Made by a program: the position numbers and the translations under genes. Shown one piece after another: positions 45,924-54,343 of a DNA stretch of 60,359 bases. Numbering within the stretch: position 1 is the stretch's first letter; the number at the start of each line of letters is the position of its first letter. The notes beneath the pieces are model-generated. The model did no database searches, was not told the origin of the DNA, and was given only the letters and a program-made list of their open reading frames with translations. This DNA is from Chloroflexota bacterium (GTDB lineage Bacteria; Chloroflexota; Limnocylindria; Limnocylindrales; CSP1-4), in NCBI GenBank assembly GCA_003141245.1, contig PLLE01000012.1, forward strand, positions 1,259 to 61,617, read 5' to 3'.

Positions 45924-46535
45924 CTACGACTCGGGTCCTGCCCACGCCCCCGAGCCCGAGTCCCAGCGGGCGATCGGGCGGACGGCCGAGGCGCCCTCGA
46001 TCGATTCCTGGCGGGCGCGGGCCTGCTCGACCGATTCGGTCCAGCCGGGCGGGACAAGGTCCGGGGCCAGATCCGACAGAGGCGCGAGGACGAAGAGCCG
46101 GCGGCCGGCTTCCGAATGTGGGACCTCCAGCAGGCGCGTGGCCTTGGCCGGGTCGGGCGAGCGGCCCTCCTCCGGCCGCTCCACTGCAATCCGCTCCTCA
46201 CCGAAGAGGAGCAGGTCCAGGTCCAGCTCGCGCGGGCCGTAGCGGAATCGATCCTGCCGGCCGAAGGTGCGCTCGATCGACTTGAGGGCGAGCAGCAGCG
46301 CGATCGGGCCGGTTGCCCCCGGGCCGCCTGGACCGGCCGGCACGTTCAGCGCGACGACCGCATTGTGGAAGTCGGGCTGATCCGCGACTTCGACCGGCGT
46401 CGTCACGTACAGGCGCGAGACGCCCGCCAGAGAGGCCCCGGGCAGAACCGCCAGGGCGTGGACGGCCGCGGTCAGCGTCGCCTTCGCGTCGCCGACGTTC
46501 GCTCCCAACCCGATGTACGCCCGAACCATTGCCAT
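45924..46535 (-). CDS. folK: 6-hydroxymethyl-7,8-dihydropterin pyrophosphokinase
   Basis: A 203-residue folate-pathway enzyme transferring pyrophosphate from ATP to 6-hydroxymethyldihydropterin. AYIGLGANVGD opens the fold, then SRLYVTTPVEVADQPDFHNAV, and RFRYGPRELDLDLLLFGEE carries the Asp pair that binds magnesium; EVPHSEAGRRLFVLAPL follows. The C-terminal ~40 residues exceed the usual length. No other folate gene is adjacent; it is divergent from the next gene. Confidence 0.92.
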   Translation of the reverse strand: MAMVRAYIGLGANVGDAKATLTAAVHALAVLPGASLAGVSRLYVTTPVEVADQPDFHNAVVALNVPAGPGGPGATGPIALLLALKSIERTFGRQDRFRYGPRELDLDLLLFGEERIAVERPEEGRSPDPAKATRLLEVPHSEAGRRLFVLAPLSDLAPDLVPPGWTESVEQARARQESIEGASAVRPIARWDSGSGAWAGPES

Positions 46536-46602
46536 CGACTGGCTCCCGAAGTGCCGGCGGGGGCGCGAGGATCGCGACTGCCGCGCGGCCGGGCGCCGCG
46601 GC

Positions 46603-46608
46603 TAGACT
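46603..46608 (+). promoter_or_regulatory. -10 element (TAGACT) of a leaderless gene
   Basis: TAGACT is followed by CCGCTC and the GTG at 46615, a 6-nt gap without a ribosome binding site. Confidence 0.5.
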
Positions 46609-46614
46609 CCGCTC

Positions 46615-47817
46615 GTGCGCCCGGTGCTAGTGCTCATTTTCCACCCCGCGGCCCCGCCCGATGCCGGGCCGCTGGTACGTGCCCTGGCGGGGGCGCGCCG
46701 CTCCCTGGCGGAGCGGCAACGGGTCGCGTTTCTGGCGGCCGGCGCCGACGAAGTGAAGGTGGTGGCGGGGCCGCCGGACGGGCTGTCGTTCGGCGAGCGG
46801 CTGGGGGCGGAGGTGCGAGCATGGGCGGCGGCCCGGGGCGCCCGGGCGGCGGAAGCGGGCGGCGGCGGCCCGGGTGGCGTGGTCGTCCTCGGTTCGGGGA
46901 GCATCCCCCTGGCGCGGGCCGCGGATCTGCGGCGCTTCGTGGAGGTGGCCGCGGGGCCGGGCGGGCACGCCCTGGCGAACAACCGCTATTCGGCAGACGT
47001 GGTGGCGGTCTCGCGGGCGGCCGATCTGGCGGAGCTGCCGCCACTCCCCGCCGACAACGCCCTTCCCCGATGGCTGGAGGAGCGGGCCGGAGTGGCCGTC
47101 GCGGATCTTCGCTCGCGCTGGCGGCTGGGCGTCGACATCGACACGCCGCTCGATCTGCTGATACTCGGTGCGGGTGGCGCAGGGACCGGCTCGGGGCGTG
47201 CAGGGCGCGGCGGGACCGGGACCGGCGCTTTCCACGGAACGGCGCCACTCGTCGGCGAGCGACTGGCGGCACTCTCCGAGGTTCTGACGGATCGCCGTGC
47301 CGAGCTGCTCGTCGCGGGGCGCGTCTCCGCGACCACTCTCCGCTGGCTCGAGAGCGGCGTGGCCTGCCGCGTTCGGGCCCTCGTCGAGGAGCGCGGCCTC
47401 CGGGCCGCTAGCAGGCTCGCCCAGACGGGCGCCACGACCGGCTCCCGGCCTCCGCGCTCCGTCCTTGGGGAGCTGCTCGACCGCGACGGCCCCGAATCGC
47501 TGGCCCGCACCGTCGCCATGCTGGCCGACGCCGCAGTCATCGACACGCGTGTCCTGCTCGCCCATCGCCACGGCGCCGAAGAGTCGGCCTGGCCGCCAGC
47601 CGAGGATCGCTTCGCATCGGACCTCCTGCTGCCCGCGTCCATCGCCGATCCGTGGCTGCGTGCCCTCACGGCCTCGGCCGCGGGGCTCTCCCCGATTGCG
47701 GCGCCCGACATCGCCGCCACCTCCCCCTCCGACCGCCCGATCCTGCTCGGCGGCCACACCCTGATGAACGGCGGGCTGCGCCTGCTCGCGCAGCGAGCTC
47801 GTGCGGGGGCCCGATGA
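46615..47817 (+). CDS. CofC/MobA-like nucleotidyltransferase-fold protein of unknown function
   Basis: A 400-residue protein. The N-terminal ~190 residues look like a GT-A nucleotidyltransferase fold: VLGSGSIPLARAADLRRFVE, ALANNRYSADVVAV and the closing LGVDIDTPLDLLIL motif, as in CofC/MobA-type enzymes. A ~25-residue Gly-rich linker (AGGAGTGSGRAG) joins a second helical domain (~205-400: VLTDRRAELLVAGRVSA ... VAMLADAAVIDTRVLLAH) I cannot name. A leaderless start is likely. The stop overlaps the MidA-like start (ATGA), so the two are co-translated. Confidence 0.68.
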   Translation: MRPVLVLIFHPAAPPDAGPLVRALAGARRSLAERQRVAFLAAGADEVKVVAGPPDGLSFGERLGAEVRAWAAARGARAAEAGGGGPGGVVVLGSGSIPLARAADLRRFVEVAAGPGGHALANNRYSADVVAVSRAADLAELPPLPADNALPRWLEERAGVAVADLRSRWRLGVDIDTPLDLLILGAGGAGTGSGRAGRGGTGTGAFHGTAPLVGERLAALSEVLTDRRAELLVAGRVSATTLRWLESGVACRVRALVEERGLRAASRLAQTGATTGSRPPRSVLGELLDRDGPESLARTVAMLADAAVIDTRVLLAHRHGAEESAWPPAEDRFASDLLLPASIADPWLRALTASAAGLSPIAAPDIAATSPSDRPILLGGHTLMNGGLRLLAQRARAGAR

Positions 47818-49088
47818 CGCCCGACCGTCTGCCTCCGCCGACCGAGCTCCCGTCGCCGGCCGACCCCCGGCCTCCGTCCGACCCTTCAACCGCCGGTTCG
47901 TCGGACCGTTCGTCGGACCGTTCGTCCGACCGTTCGTCCGACCGTTCGACCGAACTCGCCGGCCGGATCCGCGCCGAGATCGAAGGGAAACCCGACCGCC
48001 GGATCACCTTCGCCCGCTTCATGGAGCGCGCCCTCTACGAGCCGGACCTCGGCTACTACCGCCAGTCCGCCGACCGCCCCACCGATGCCGGCGACTTCCT
48101 GACCGCACCCGAGACGCATCCGATCTTCGGTTGGACGATCGCGCGCCGGATCGAGCAGATTTGGGACAAGCTGGGGCGCCCGCGACCATTCACCCTGATC
48201 GAGTATGGTGCCGGGTCGGGGACCCTGGGGCTGTCGATCCTCGAAGGCCTGCGCCGTCACGACTCGACCGACTTGCTCGCGGCGATCCGCTACGAGCCGG
48301 TCGAATCGAACCCGAACCGCCTGTCCGACCTCCGTGAAAGGTTCGAAAGGGCCGGCCTTGCCGAGCTCCTGGCGCTTGCCGGCTCTCCATCGAACGGACC
48401 CGTGCCCGTCATCGGCGTCCTCCTTGCCAACGAGTTCCTCGACGCCCTGCCGGTCCACCGCGTCGTCGCCCGAGACGGCAGGCTACTCGAGCTCTACGTC
48501 GGCTGGCGCGATCGGTTCGTCCAGGAAGCGGCCGAGCCATCGACTCCAGAACTCGCCCGACGCCTGGCGGACGACGGCCTCGACCCGGGCCAGCTCGCCG
48601 AGGGCCAGGTCGCCGAGATCTGCCTGGATCTGGAGCCCTGGCTCGACGAAGTTGGTCGGCGCCTCGCCCGCGGCTTCGTCCTCGCTATCGACTACGGCTA
48701 CCCCGCCGCCGAGATGTACGGCCCGCGCCGCCTCGCCGGCACGTTGCTCGGCTACCGCGGCCACCGCGTGCAGGAGGACCCGTTCGCGGATCCGGGCCTG
48801 ACCGACCTGACCGCCCACGTCGACTTCACCGCGGTCCAGGTACTCGCGGAGCGGCGCGGTCTCCATTCCGTGGCTCTGACCACGCAGTCGGAGTTTCTGA
48901 TCGCCGCCGGCCTGGAGTCGGAGCTGCAGGCTCTCCAGTCGTCGCCCGAAACCACGGCCGAGGCCTATCTGCGCGCCCGCTCCGGCGTCGTCCGCATGCT
49001 CGACCCGCGCCACATGGGCCGTTTCCGCGTCTTGACGCTGGAGCGACGAGGATCCGCGGCTGCCTCCGACTCGCCGGCGGCGCGATAG
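47814..49088 (+). CDS. MidA/NDUFAF7-family SAM-dependent methyltransferase
   Basis: A 424-residue protein. After a disordered N-terminus with an SSDR repeat, the DUF185 domain starts at ~50: ITFARFMERALYEPDLGYY, TAPETHPIFG, the SAM loop IEYGAGSGTLGLSIL, then VIGVLLANEFLDALPVHRV and FVLAIDYGYP. These are hallmarks of the NDUFAF7/MidA family, whose mitochondrial member methylates an Arg of complex I subunit NDUFS2 (the NuoD homologue). The gene lies upstream of the complex I operon on the same strand. Starts at ATG 47814, overlapping the previous stop. Confidence 0.88.
   Translation: MTPDRLPPPTELPSPADPRPPSDPSTAGSSDRSSDRSSDRSSDRSTELAGRIRAEIEGKPDRRITFARFMERALYEPDLGYYRQSADRPTDAGDFLTAPETHPIFGWTIARRIEQIWDKLGRPRPFTLIEYGAGSGTLGLSILEGLRRHDSTDLLAAIRYEPVESNPNRLSDLRERFERAGLAELLALAGSPSNGPVPVIGVLLANEFLDALPVHRVVARDGRLLELYVGWRDRFVQEAAEPSTPELARRLADDGLDPGQLAEGQVAEICLDLEPWLDEVGRRLARGFVLAIDYGYPAAEMYGPRRLAGTLLGYRGHRVQEDPFADPGLTDLTAHVDFTAVQVLAERRGLHSVALTTQSEFLIAAGLESELQALQSSPETTAEAYLRARSGVVRMLDPRHMGRFRVLTLERRGSAAASDSPAAR
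47898..47948 (+). repeat. 12-bp tandem repeat encoding SSDR
   Basis: Four 12-bp units (47898-47909, 47910-47921, 47922-47933, 47934-47945) plus a partial fifth encode SSDR repeats in the disordered N-terminus of the methyltransferase. Units 3 and 4 share a single silent G-to-C change. Confidence 0.85.
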
Positions 49089-49327
49089 GCCACTTCCCGT
49101 ATTGCCGCGGACGGGCGCGGCCGGGCAATCTTCGCTGCGGAGCGAGGGGGAAACGCGGCGGGAGCCGGCAGAGTCGAGGCAGGCCGATCCGACCCCGCGG
49201 CGCGCCAACGCTCCACAATACCGAACTTCCGTGTGCAGCCGCCAGTCGCTACCCCGCTGGCGGTCAAGCCGGTGACGCGGGCGGCACGACCAGCCTCGAG
49301 CCGCCCGCGCCGGCTGTCTGGGGCCAG

Positions 49328-49394
49328 CGCGAACGCCGTATGGGGCCCGACGCGAACGCCGTATGGGCAGCTCGCGTCTCCGACCGCCGTATGG
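49328..49394. repeat. Three copies of an AACGCCGTATGGG-like motif
   Basis: GCGAACGCCGTATGGG occurs at 49328-49343 and 49351-49366; a shorter copy, ACCGCCGTATGGG, is at 49382-49394. Spacing is 23 and about 28 bp. Confidence 0.7.
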
Positions 49395-49688
49395 GCCGCC
49401 CGCGCCTCCGACGGCCGCCCTCCCCCGATTCCCGGGCTCTCCCAGACCTGGCCGTCCCGGCTTTGGCCGCCCAGCGTCGCAGGACCTGTCGGGCACTCGC
49501 CCGGGGAGTGATATCGAGCGACGGCGGGCGCGGAGCCGGCGCGCTGCCGCTCCATGTCGAATTTCCGGAGGCCCGATGAGCGTGGCCCACGGCCTAAGCC
49601 ACCCGCCTCGAGCCGGCCGGTGGCGCGCCCGGCGGGCCAGTCTCTCAACGCCACACCCCCCCCGGGCGAGTAGGCGAGAAAATCGCCG

Positions 49689-49799
49689 CCATGCTCCCGC
49701 GCTCCGCGTGCCCCGCCGTCGCGCGCAAGCTCCCGCGCCGCGCGCCCCACGCCGCCGCGCGCCCACGCCGTCGCGCGCCATGCTCCCGCGCTCCGCGTG
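49689..49799. repeat. 22-bp direct repeat 89 bp apart
   Basis: Bases 49689-49710 and 49778-49799 are identical over 22 bp (starting CCATGCTCCCGCGC). The intervening DNA is rich in GCCGTCGCGCGC-type near-repeats. Confidence 0.75.
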
Positions 49800-49840
49800 G
49801 GAGAGGCGCCCGCGATTCCCGGGCCCCACGGCCCTGCTGG

Positions 49841-49846
49841 TAGACT
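49841..49846 (+). promoter_or_regulatory. Candidate -10 (TAGACT) of the nuo operon
   Basis: TAGACT matches the -10 hexamers of other genes in the window and would start a ~117-nt leader before nuoA. A stem ACGGG-CATCGAA-CCCGT-like hairpin (~49867-49883) would lie in that leader. No good -35 is visible. Confidence 0.4.
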
Positions 49847-49969
49847 TGCCGGCGGAAAGCGAGGGAACGGGCATCGAACCCGTCCCCGCCACCGCCACCG
49901 CCCGAGAGCAATGCTCGCGCCCGACGCCGCGGAAGCCTCGCCGCGAACGACAGGCACGGCTGGAGAGTG

Positions 49970-50326
49970 ATGACCGGCATCTGGTACGTGCTTGGCTTGG
50001 CCGCCGCGGGAGTCGGCTTCGTATTCCTCGTAATCGGCCTGGCCTGGCTCATCTCGCACCGCAACCACGGCGACCGCCACAAGGGCATGCCGTATGAAAG
50101 CGGCATCGACACCTTCGGCGACACCTGGGGCCGGTTCGGTGTCTCCTTCTACGTCTACGCCCTTCTCTTCGTTGCCTTCGACGTGGAGGTGGTCTTTCTC
50201 TTCCTGTGGGCGATCGTGTTCCGAAGCCTGCTGCTGGGCGGCCTCGTGAGCATGGGCACCTTCGTGCTCGTGCTCCTGCTCGGCCTGGCCTACGCCTGGC
50301 GGAAGGGAGTCCTGACGTGGCGGTAG
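49970..50326 (+). CDS. nuoA: NADH-quinone oxidoreductase subunit A
   Basis: A 118-residue membrane subunit of complex I with three helices (~5-28, ~60-80, ~88-108). The conserved loop is MPYESGIDTFGDTW, followed by FYVYALLFVAFDVEVVFLFLWA with the Asp/Glu pair in the second helix. ATG 49970 has GGAG 4 nt upstream; GTG 49967 would lie too close. First gene of the operon; overlaps nuoB by 10 nt. Confidence 0.93.
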   Translation: MTGIWYVLGLAAAGVGFVFLVIGLAWLISHRNHGDRHKGMPYESGIDTFGDTWGRFGVSFYVYALLFVAFDVEVVFLFLWAIVFRSLLLGGLVSMGTFVLVLLLGLAYAWRKGVLTWR

Positions 50327-51051
50327 GCGATCGTGACCCGAGGGGCGGCAAGGCGGCGCGGGCTGCCGGAGAAGCGGCCGGGAGCCGGCTCGCACCCCTC
50401 GCTCCGGGCGATCTGACCGCGCCGATAGTCGTCCCGAACACGCTCTGGCAGGCGACCAACCCGCTCGCATACGACGGCGGACGTCCGACCGAGATCACCC
50501 ACCTGCGCGAGTTCGGCCAGACGGAAGCCGGGCGTCGCGACGACCTTCGTTGGGGAGCGCTCCAGATCGTACCCACCAAGGCCGACTACATACTCGATCT
50601 CATCCGGGCGAACAGCCTCTGGCCGCTCCTTTCGGGCCTGGCCTGCTGCGCCTTCGAGATGATGTCGGGCGCCACCAGCAAATTCGACATGGACCGCTGG
50701 GGCATGTTCCCGTTCAGGGCCTCGCCCCGCCAGTCGGACGTGCTAATCGTCGCCGGGACGCTCACGACCAAGATGTCCGGGCCGCTTCTCCGGCTGTGGG
50801 AGCAGATGCCCGAACCCAAATGGTGCGTCGCCCTGGGTGACTGCACCGTTTCGGGCGGCCGCTACAAGCGCAGCTACTCCACGGTCCAGGGGATCGACCG
50901 GATCATGCCCGTAGACGTGTACATTCCCGGCTGCCCGCCCCGGCCCGAAGGGCTGATCTACGGCATGCTTCAGCTCGGTCAGCTCGTCAAGGACCGCCGC
51001 GGCCACTGGGACGAGCGCGAGATCGGCCCCACGGTACCGGACAAGATCTGA
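50317..51051 (+). CDS. nuoB: NADH-quinone oxidoreductase subunit B
   Basis: A 244-residue peripheral-arm subunit carrying terminal cluster N2. Ligands are the tandem Cys 110-111 (LACCAFEMM), Cys 176 (GDCTVSGG) and Cys 206 (PGCPPRPE), all present. The first ~75 residues are an extension beyond the usual ~160-180-residue protein. GTG 50317 has GGGAG 7 nt upstream and overlaps the end of nuoA. Intact N2 means the Q module should work. Confidence 0.93.
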   Translation: MAVGDRDPRGGKAARAAGEAAGSRLAPLAPGDLTAPIVVPNTLWQATNPLAYDGGRPTEITHLREFGQTEAGRRDDLRWGALQIVPTKADYILDLIRANSLWPLLSGLACCAFEMMSGATSKFDMDRWGMFPFRASPRQSDVLIVAGTLTTKMSGPLLRLWEQMPEPKWCVALGDCTVSGGRYKRSYSTVQGIDRIMPVDVYIPGCPPRPEGLIYGMLQLGQLVKDRRGHWDEREIGPTVPDKI

Positions 51052-51054
51052 CCG

Positions 51055-51612
51055 ATGGATCGTTCGCTCAAGCGCCGACTCGAAGCGCGCCTCAGCTCGC
51101 AGCTGCGCGGGCCGGTTCGCCAGCGCCACGATCAGACCGAGATTCGGATCGGGCCGGGCGACGTGCCGGACGTGCTCCGCACCCTGCACGACGCCGTCGA
51201 TCTCCGCTTCGAGATCCTGGCCGACCTGGCCGGCGTCGACACGGGCCAGGAAATGCAGGTCGTGTACCACCTCTGGAGCGAAACCGCCTCGGACTGGCTG
51301 CGTGTGATCGTCGAGGGGATCTCGCGCGACGACCCGCGCTGCCCATCCGCAACCTTCCTATGGATCGGGGCGGAATGGCCCGAGCGCGAGGCCTACGACA
51401 TGTTCGGCATCGTCTTCGAGGGCAACCGCGACCTGCGCCGCATCTTCATGCCGCCCGACTACACCAGCTTCCCGCTCCGCAAGGACTTCCTGCTGCCCGA
51501 CGACGCGGCCCGATCCCCGGGAGCCGGGGTTCGGCACGTCGAGCGACCCCACGCCCCGGCCGTCGTGGCCGGAGATCCCGCGGCCGGCATCCGCCGGGCG
51601 CCGGCGAGCTGA
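51055..51612 (+). CDS. nuoC: NADH-quinone oxidoreductase subunit C
   Basis: A 185-residue 30-kDa-type subunit. The signature is ATFLWIGAEWPEREAYDMFG, then LRRIFMPPDYTSFPLRKDF. The C-terminal ~40 residues (GVRHVERPHAPAVVAG...) are a low-complexity extension. It is a separate gene from nuoD, 3 bp after nuoB. Confidence 0.92.
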   Translation: MDRSLKRRLEARLSSQLRGPVRQRHDQTEIRIGPGDVPDVLRTLHDAVDLRFEILADLAGVDTGQEMQVVYHLWSETASDWLRVIVEGISRDDPRCPSATFLWIGAEWPEREAYDMFGIVFEGNRDLRRIFMPPDYTSFPLRKDFLLPDDAARSPGAGVRHVERPHAPAVVAGDPAAGIRRAPAS

Positions 51613-51620
51613 GGACGGAG

Positions 51621-52979
51621 ATGCCGACCCGCCAGCGTGCCACGCAACCCGACGGTGCCACGCAACCCGACGGTGCCACGCAACCCGCCCACGCCGCCCG
51701 GACCTCGCAGGCTGCCAGAGCCTCGCAAGCCGCCACGGCCAAGGCGCAGCGGCAGAGGCCGCCCGAGCAGTACCGGTCCGACGACGACCCTCGGATCATG
51801 CTCGATCGCGAGGTCGGCGCCGACCTGTTCGAGCCGATCCCTCCGTATCCGGTTCGGACCGAGCGCGAAGCCGAGTTTTACACCCGCGGCGACGGCGAGA
51901 TGTTCCTCAACGTCGGCCCGCACCACCCGGCCACGCACGGCGTCCTGCGCCTCGTCCTCAAGCTCTCCGGCGAGCAGGTCGTGGACGTCGACCCGGTCCT
52001 GGGCTACCTCCACCGCGGCGTCGAGAAGATCTGCGAGAACTCGGACTACTACCACGTCATCGACCAGGTGGATCCGCTCGAGTACGTCAGCTCGCTCTTC
52101 CAGGAGTGGGCGGCCGTGCTCGCGTTCGAGCAGCTCATGGACGTGGAGGTCCCGCCCCGCGCCGAGTACATCCGCGTTCTCACCTCGGAGCTTCTGCGCG
52201 TCTCCAGCCACACCCTCTTCATGGGCTTCCTGGCCCTGGACCTGGGCGGCCTGGCACCCATCCTGTACAGCTTCATCGAGCGCGACGAGATCGTGGAGAT
52301 GCTCGCCGCCCTCACCGGCGCGCGGATGCTCTTCAACTACTTCCGCATCGGCGGCGTCAACGGCGACCTGAACCACGAGTTCCTGAGCCGCCTGGGCGAC
52401 TGGATGAGCCGCGCGGCCAAGCAGACCGAGGCCAACACCGGGCTGCTCAACGAGAACGAGATCTTCGTCCGACGAGCCCGCGGCGTCGGCATCCTGGATC
52501 GGGAGATGGCGCTCCGGTTCGGAGTCACCGGCGGCAACCTGCGCGCCTCGGGCGTGCCCTTCGACGTCCGCCGAGCCCATCCGTACAGCGTCTACCCGCA
52601 GCTCGACTTCAACGTCCCGACTCGTCTGGAAGGGGACTCGCTGGCTCGCTACCTGATCCGCATGGACGAGGTCCGCGAGTCGATCAGGATCATCGACCAG
52701 TGCCTCCACAACATGCCCGACGGGCCGGTCATGGCCAAGCTGCCGCGACTGCTGCGGCCGCGTCCGGGCCGAGCCTGGGGCGCGGTCGAGGGCCCGCGCG
52801 GGATGCTCGGCGTCTACGCCATCAGCGACGGCAGCGACCAGCCGTTCCGCTTCCGCATCCACGACCCGAGCTTCCTGAACCTCGCCGTCGTCCCGTACCT
52901 GCTGCCCGGCAACCTGCTCGCCGACACCATGGCGATCGTCTCATCCCTCGACCCGGTCCTGGGCGGGATCGATAAGTGA
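51621..52979 (+). CDS. nuoD: NADH-quinone oxidoreductase subunit D
   Basis: A 452-residue 49-kDa-type subunit forming the quinone site with NuoB. It has NVGPHHPATHGVLRLVLKLS (the quinone-binding His in GPHHPATHG), the LHRGVEK segment (Arg 132) and a C-terminal SLDPVLGGIDK. The first ~45 residues are a Gln/Ala/Thr-rich extension with an ATQPDG repeat. Arg 132 corresponds to the Arg methylated by NDUFAF7 in mitochondria, and a MidA-like gene lies upstream. Confidence 0.95.
   Translation: MPTRQRATQPDGATQPDGATQPAHAARTSQAARASQAATAKAQRQRPPEQYRSDDDPRIMLDREVGADLFEPIPPYPVRTEREAEFYTRGDGEMFLNVGPHHPATHGVLRLVLKLSGEQVVDVDPVLGYLHRGVEKICENSDYYHVIDQVDPLEYVSSLFQEWAAVLAFEQLMDVEVPPRAEYIRVLTSELLRVSSHTLFMGFLALDLGGLAPILYSFIERDEIVEMLAALTGARMLFNYFRIGGVNGDLNHEFLSRLGDWMSRAAKQTEANTGLLNENEIFVRRARGVGILDREMALRFGVTGGNLRASGVPFDVRRAHPYSVYPQLDFNVPTRLEGDSLARYLIRMDEVRESIRIIDQCLHNMPDGPVMAKLPRLLRPRPGRAWGAVEGPRGMLGVYAISDGSDQPFRFRIHDPSFLNLAVVPYLLPGNLLADTMAIVSSLDPVLGGIDK
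51639..51692 (+). repeat. 18-bp tandem repeat encoding ATQPDG
   Basis: Two perfect 18-bp units (51639-51656, 51657-51674) and a third diverging in its last part (51675-51692) encode the N-terminal extension of NuoD. Confidence 0.88.
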
Positions 52980-52989
52980 GGGCCATCCG

Positions 52990-54336
52990 ATGACCTTCGC
53001 GACCCGCACCTGGGACCGTATGTCCCTGACCTCGCGGCTCGTCGCCATTCTGGTGCCGCTGGCCTTGATCCTGGCGGTGGGTAGCGTCGTCGGGATCCTC
53101 GTGATCCTGCCGGCGACGATGGACTTCCTGCGGGCGAACCTGCCGCTGGTGCGTTTCGCCGTCGCGGTCGTGGGGATCCTGGTCCTGACGATCCCGACGG
53201 CCTTCGTCCTGATCTATCTGGAACTCAAGATCATCGCCCGCATGAACCTGCGGGTCGGCCCCAATCGGATCGGGCCGTGGGGCGCGGCGATGAGCCTGAT
53301 CCACGGCTTCAAGGTCCTCTCCAAGGAGGACTTCACCCCGACCGGCGCCGATCTGCCGGTCTTCACCCTGGCCCCGGTCGTGACCTTCCTGGCGAGCGTC
53401 ATGACCCTGCTGGTCATTCCGTTCGCGCCCGGGCTCTTCGGCCAGGACTTGAACATCGGCCTGCTCTACTTCTTCGCCATGGGCGGCCTCTCGGTCCTGG
53501 GCCTGCTGATGGCCGGCTGGGCGAGCTTCAACAAGTACTCGCTCCTGGGCGGGCTCCGCGCGGCGGCGCAGATCGTCAGCTACGAGATCCCGCTGACCCT
53601 CTCCGTCGTGGGCGTGGTCATCCTGGCCGGCACGATGAGCATGAACCGCCTGGTCCTGGCCCAGTCCGGCTCGGCCCTCGACTGGTTCGCGTTCAAGCAG
53701 CCCCTGGCGGTGCTCATCTTCTTCATCGCCGCCACGGCCGAGGCGAACCGCACCCCGTTCGACATGACGGAGGCCGACTCGGAGATCGTGGCGGGCTTCG
53801 CCACCGAGTACTCGGGGATGCGCTTCGGATTCTTCTTCTTCGCCGAGTACGTGAACGTCTTCATCGTCTCGGCGCTGCTGGCGACGCTCTTCTTCGGCGG
53901 CTGGACGGCCCCCTTCAACTGGCCCTGGCCGTACAACCTCAACTGGCTGGACGCGTCGGGGATCGGCGTGCTCTGGATCCCCATCGCCATCATCGCCACG
54001 GTCGTCGTGGCCGACGTCGTCGCGGTCGCCGTCCGCCTGGTCGGCGGCAGGAGCTGGTCCGCCCCGAGCGCCTTCGGTCTGGGCTTCCTCGCCGCCGGAG
54101 TCGGCATCGCGGCCGTGGTCGGCCTGGCCTGCTTCATCGCCTTCGACTGGGTCCAGGGCATCTTCTGGTTCATGACCAAGACCTACGTCTTCGTCTTCAC
54201 CTTCGTCTGGATGCGCGGAACGCTGCCGCGCGTCCGGGTCGACCAGCTGATGGGCTTCGCCTGGAAATGGCTGCTGCCCGCTTCGCTTCTCAACCTGTTC
54301 GTGACGGCTACCGCCGTCGTCCTTCTCAACCAGTGA
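52990..54336 (+). CDS. nuoH: NADH-quinone oxidoreductase subunit H
   Basis: A 448-residue membrane subunit that couples the quinone site to proton pumping. It has LIYLELKIIARMNLRVGPNR (helix 1 end and loop), ANRTPFDMTEADSEIVAGF (acidic loop) and MRGTLPRVRVDQLM near the C-terminus. About 9-10 helices. The N-terminal ~60 residues hold an extra helix. Intact, so quinone reduction and coupling are expected. Confidence 0.95.
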   Translation: MTFATRTWDRMSLTSRLVAILVPLALILAVGSVVGILVILPATMDFLRANLPLVRFAVAVVGILVLTIPTAFVLIYLELKIIARMNLRVGPNRIGPWGAAMSLIHGFKVLSKEDFTPTGADLPVFTLAPVVTFLASVMTLLVIPFAPGLFGQDLNIGLLYFFAMGGLSVLGLLMAGWASFNKYSLLGGLRAAAQIVSYEIPLTLSVVGVVILAGTMSMNRLVLAQSGSALDWFAFKQPLAVLIFFIAATAEANRTPFDMTEADSEIVAGFATEYSGMRFGFFFFAEYVNVFIVSALLATLFFGGWTAPFNWPWPYNLNWLDASGIGVLWIPIAIIATVVVADVVAVAVRLVGGRSWSAPSAFGLGFLAAGVGIAAVVGLACFIAFDWVQGIFWFMTKTYVFVFTFVWMRGTLPRVRVDQLMGFAWKWLLPASLLNLFVTATAVVLLNQ

Positions 54337-54343
54337 GAGCGCG

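Larger units (their letters stand above)
49089..49969. other. Gene-free, repeat-rich leader of the complex I operon
   Basis: 881 bases without a supportable gene; the long open frames here are Arg/Pro-rich in several frames at once and look like composition artefacts. The stretch contains direct repeats at 49328-49394 and 49689-49799, hairpins near 49863-49886, and the likely operon promoter at 49841. Confidence 0.5.

Noticed and set aside
49863-49886. T-arm-like hairpin (ACGGG-TTCGATG-CCCGT on the minus strand) suggesting a tRNA or tmRNA
   Set aside because: No matching acceptor stem, D-arm, anticodon arm or CCA end could be fitted on either strand; it is a simple hairpin.
49089-49960. Several long open frames on both strands
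   Set aside because: They are Arg/Pro/Ala-rich in all frames, lack ribosome binding sites and recognisable motifs, and coincide with GC-rich repeats.
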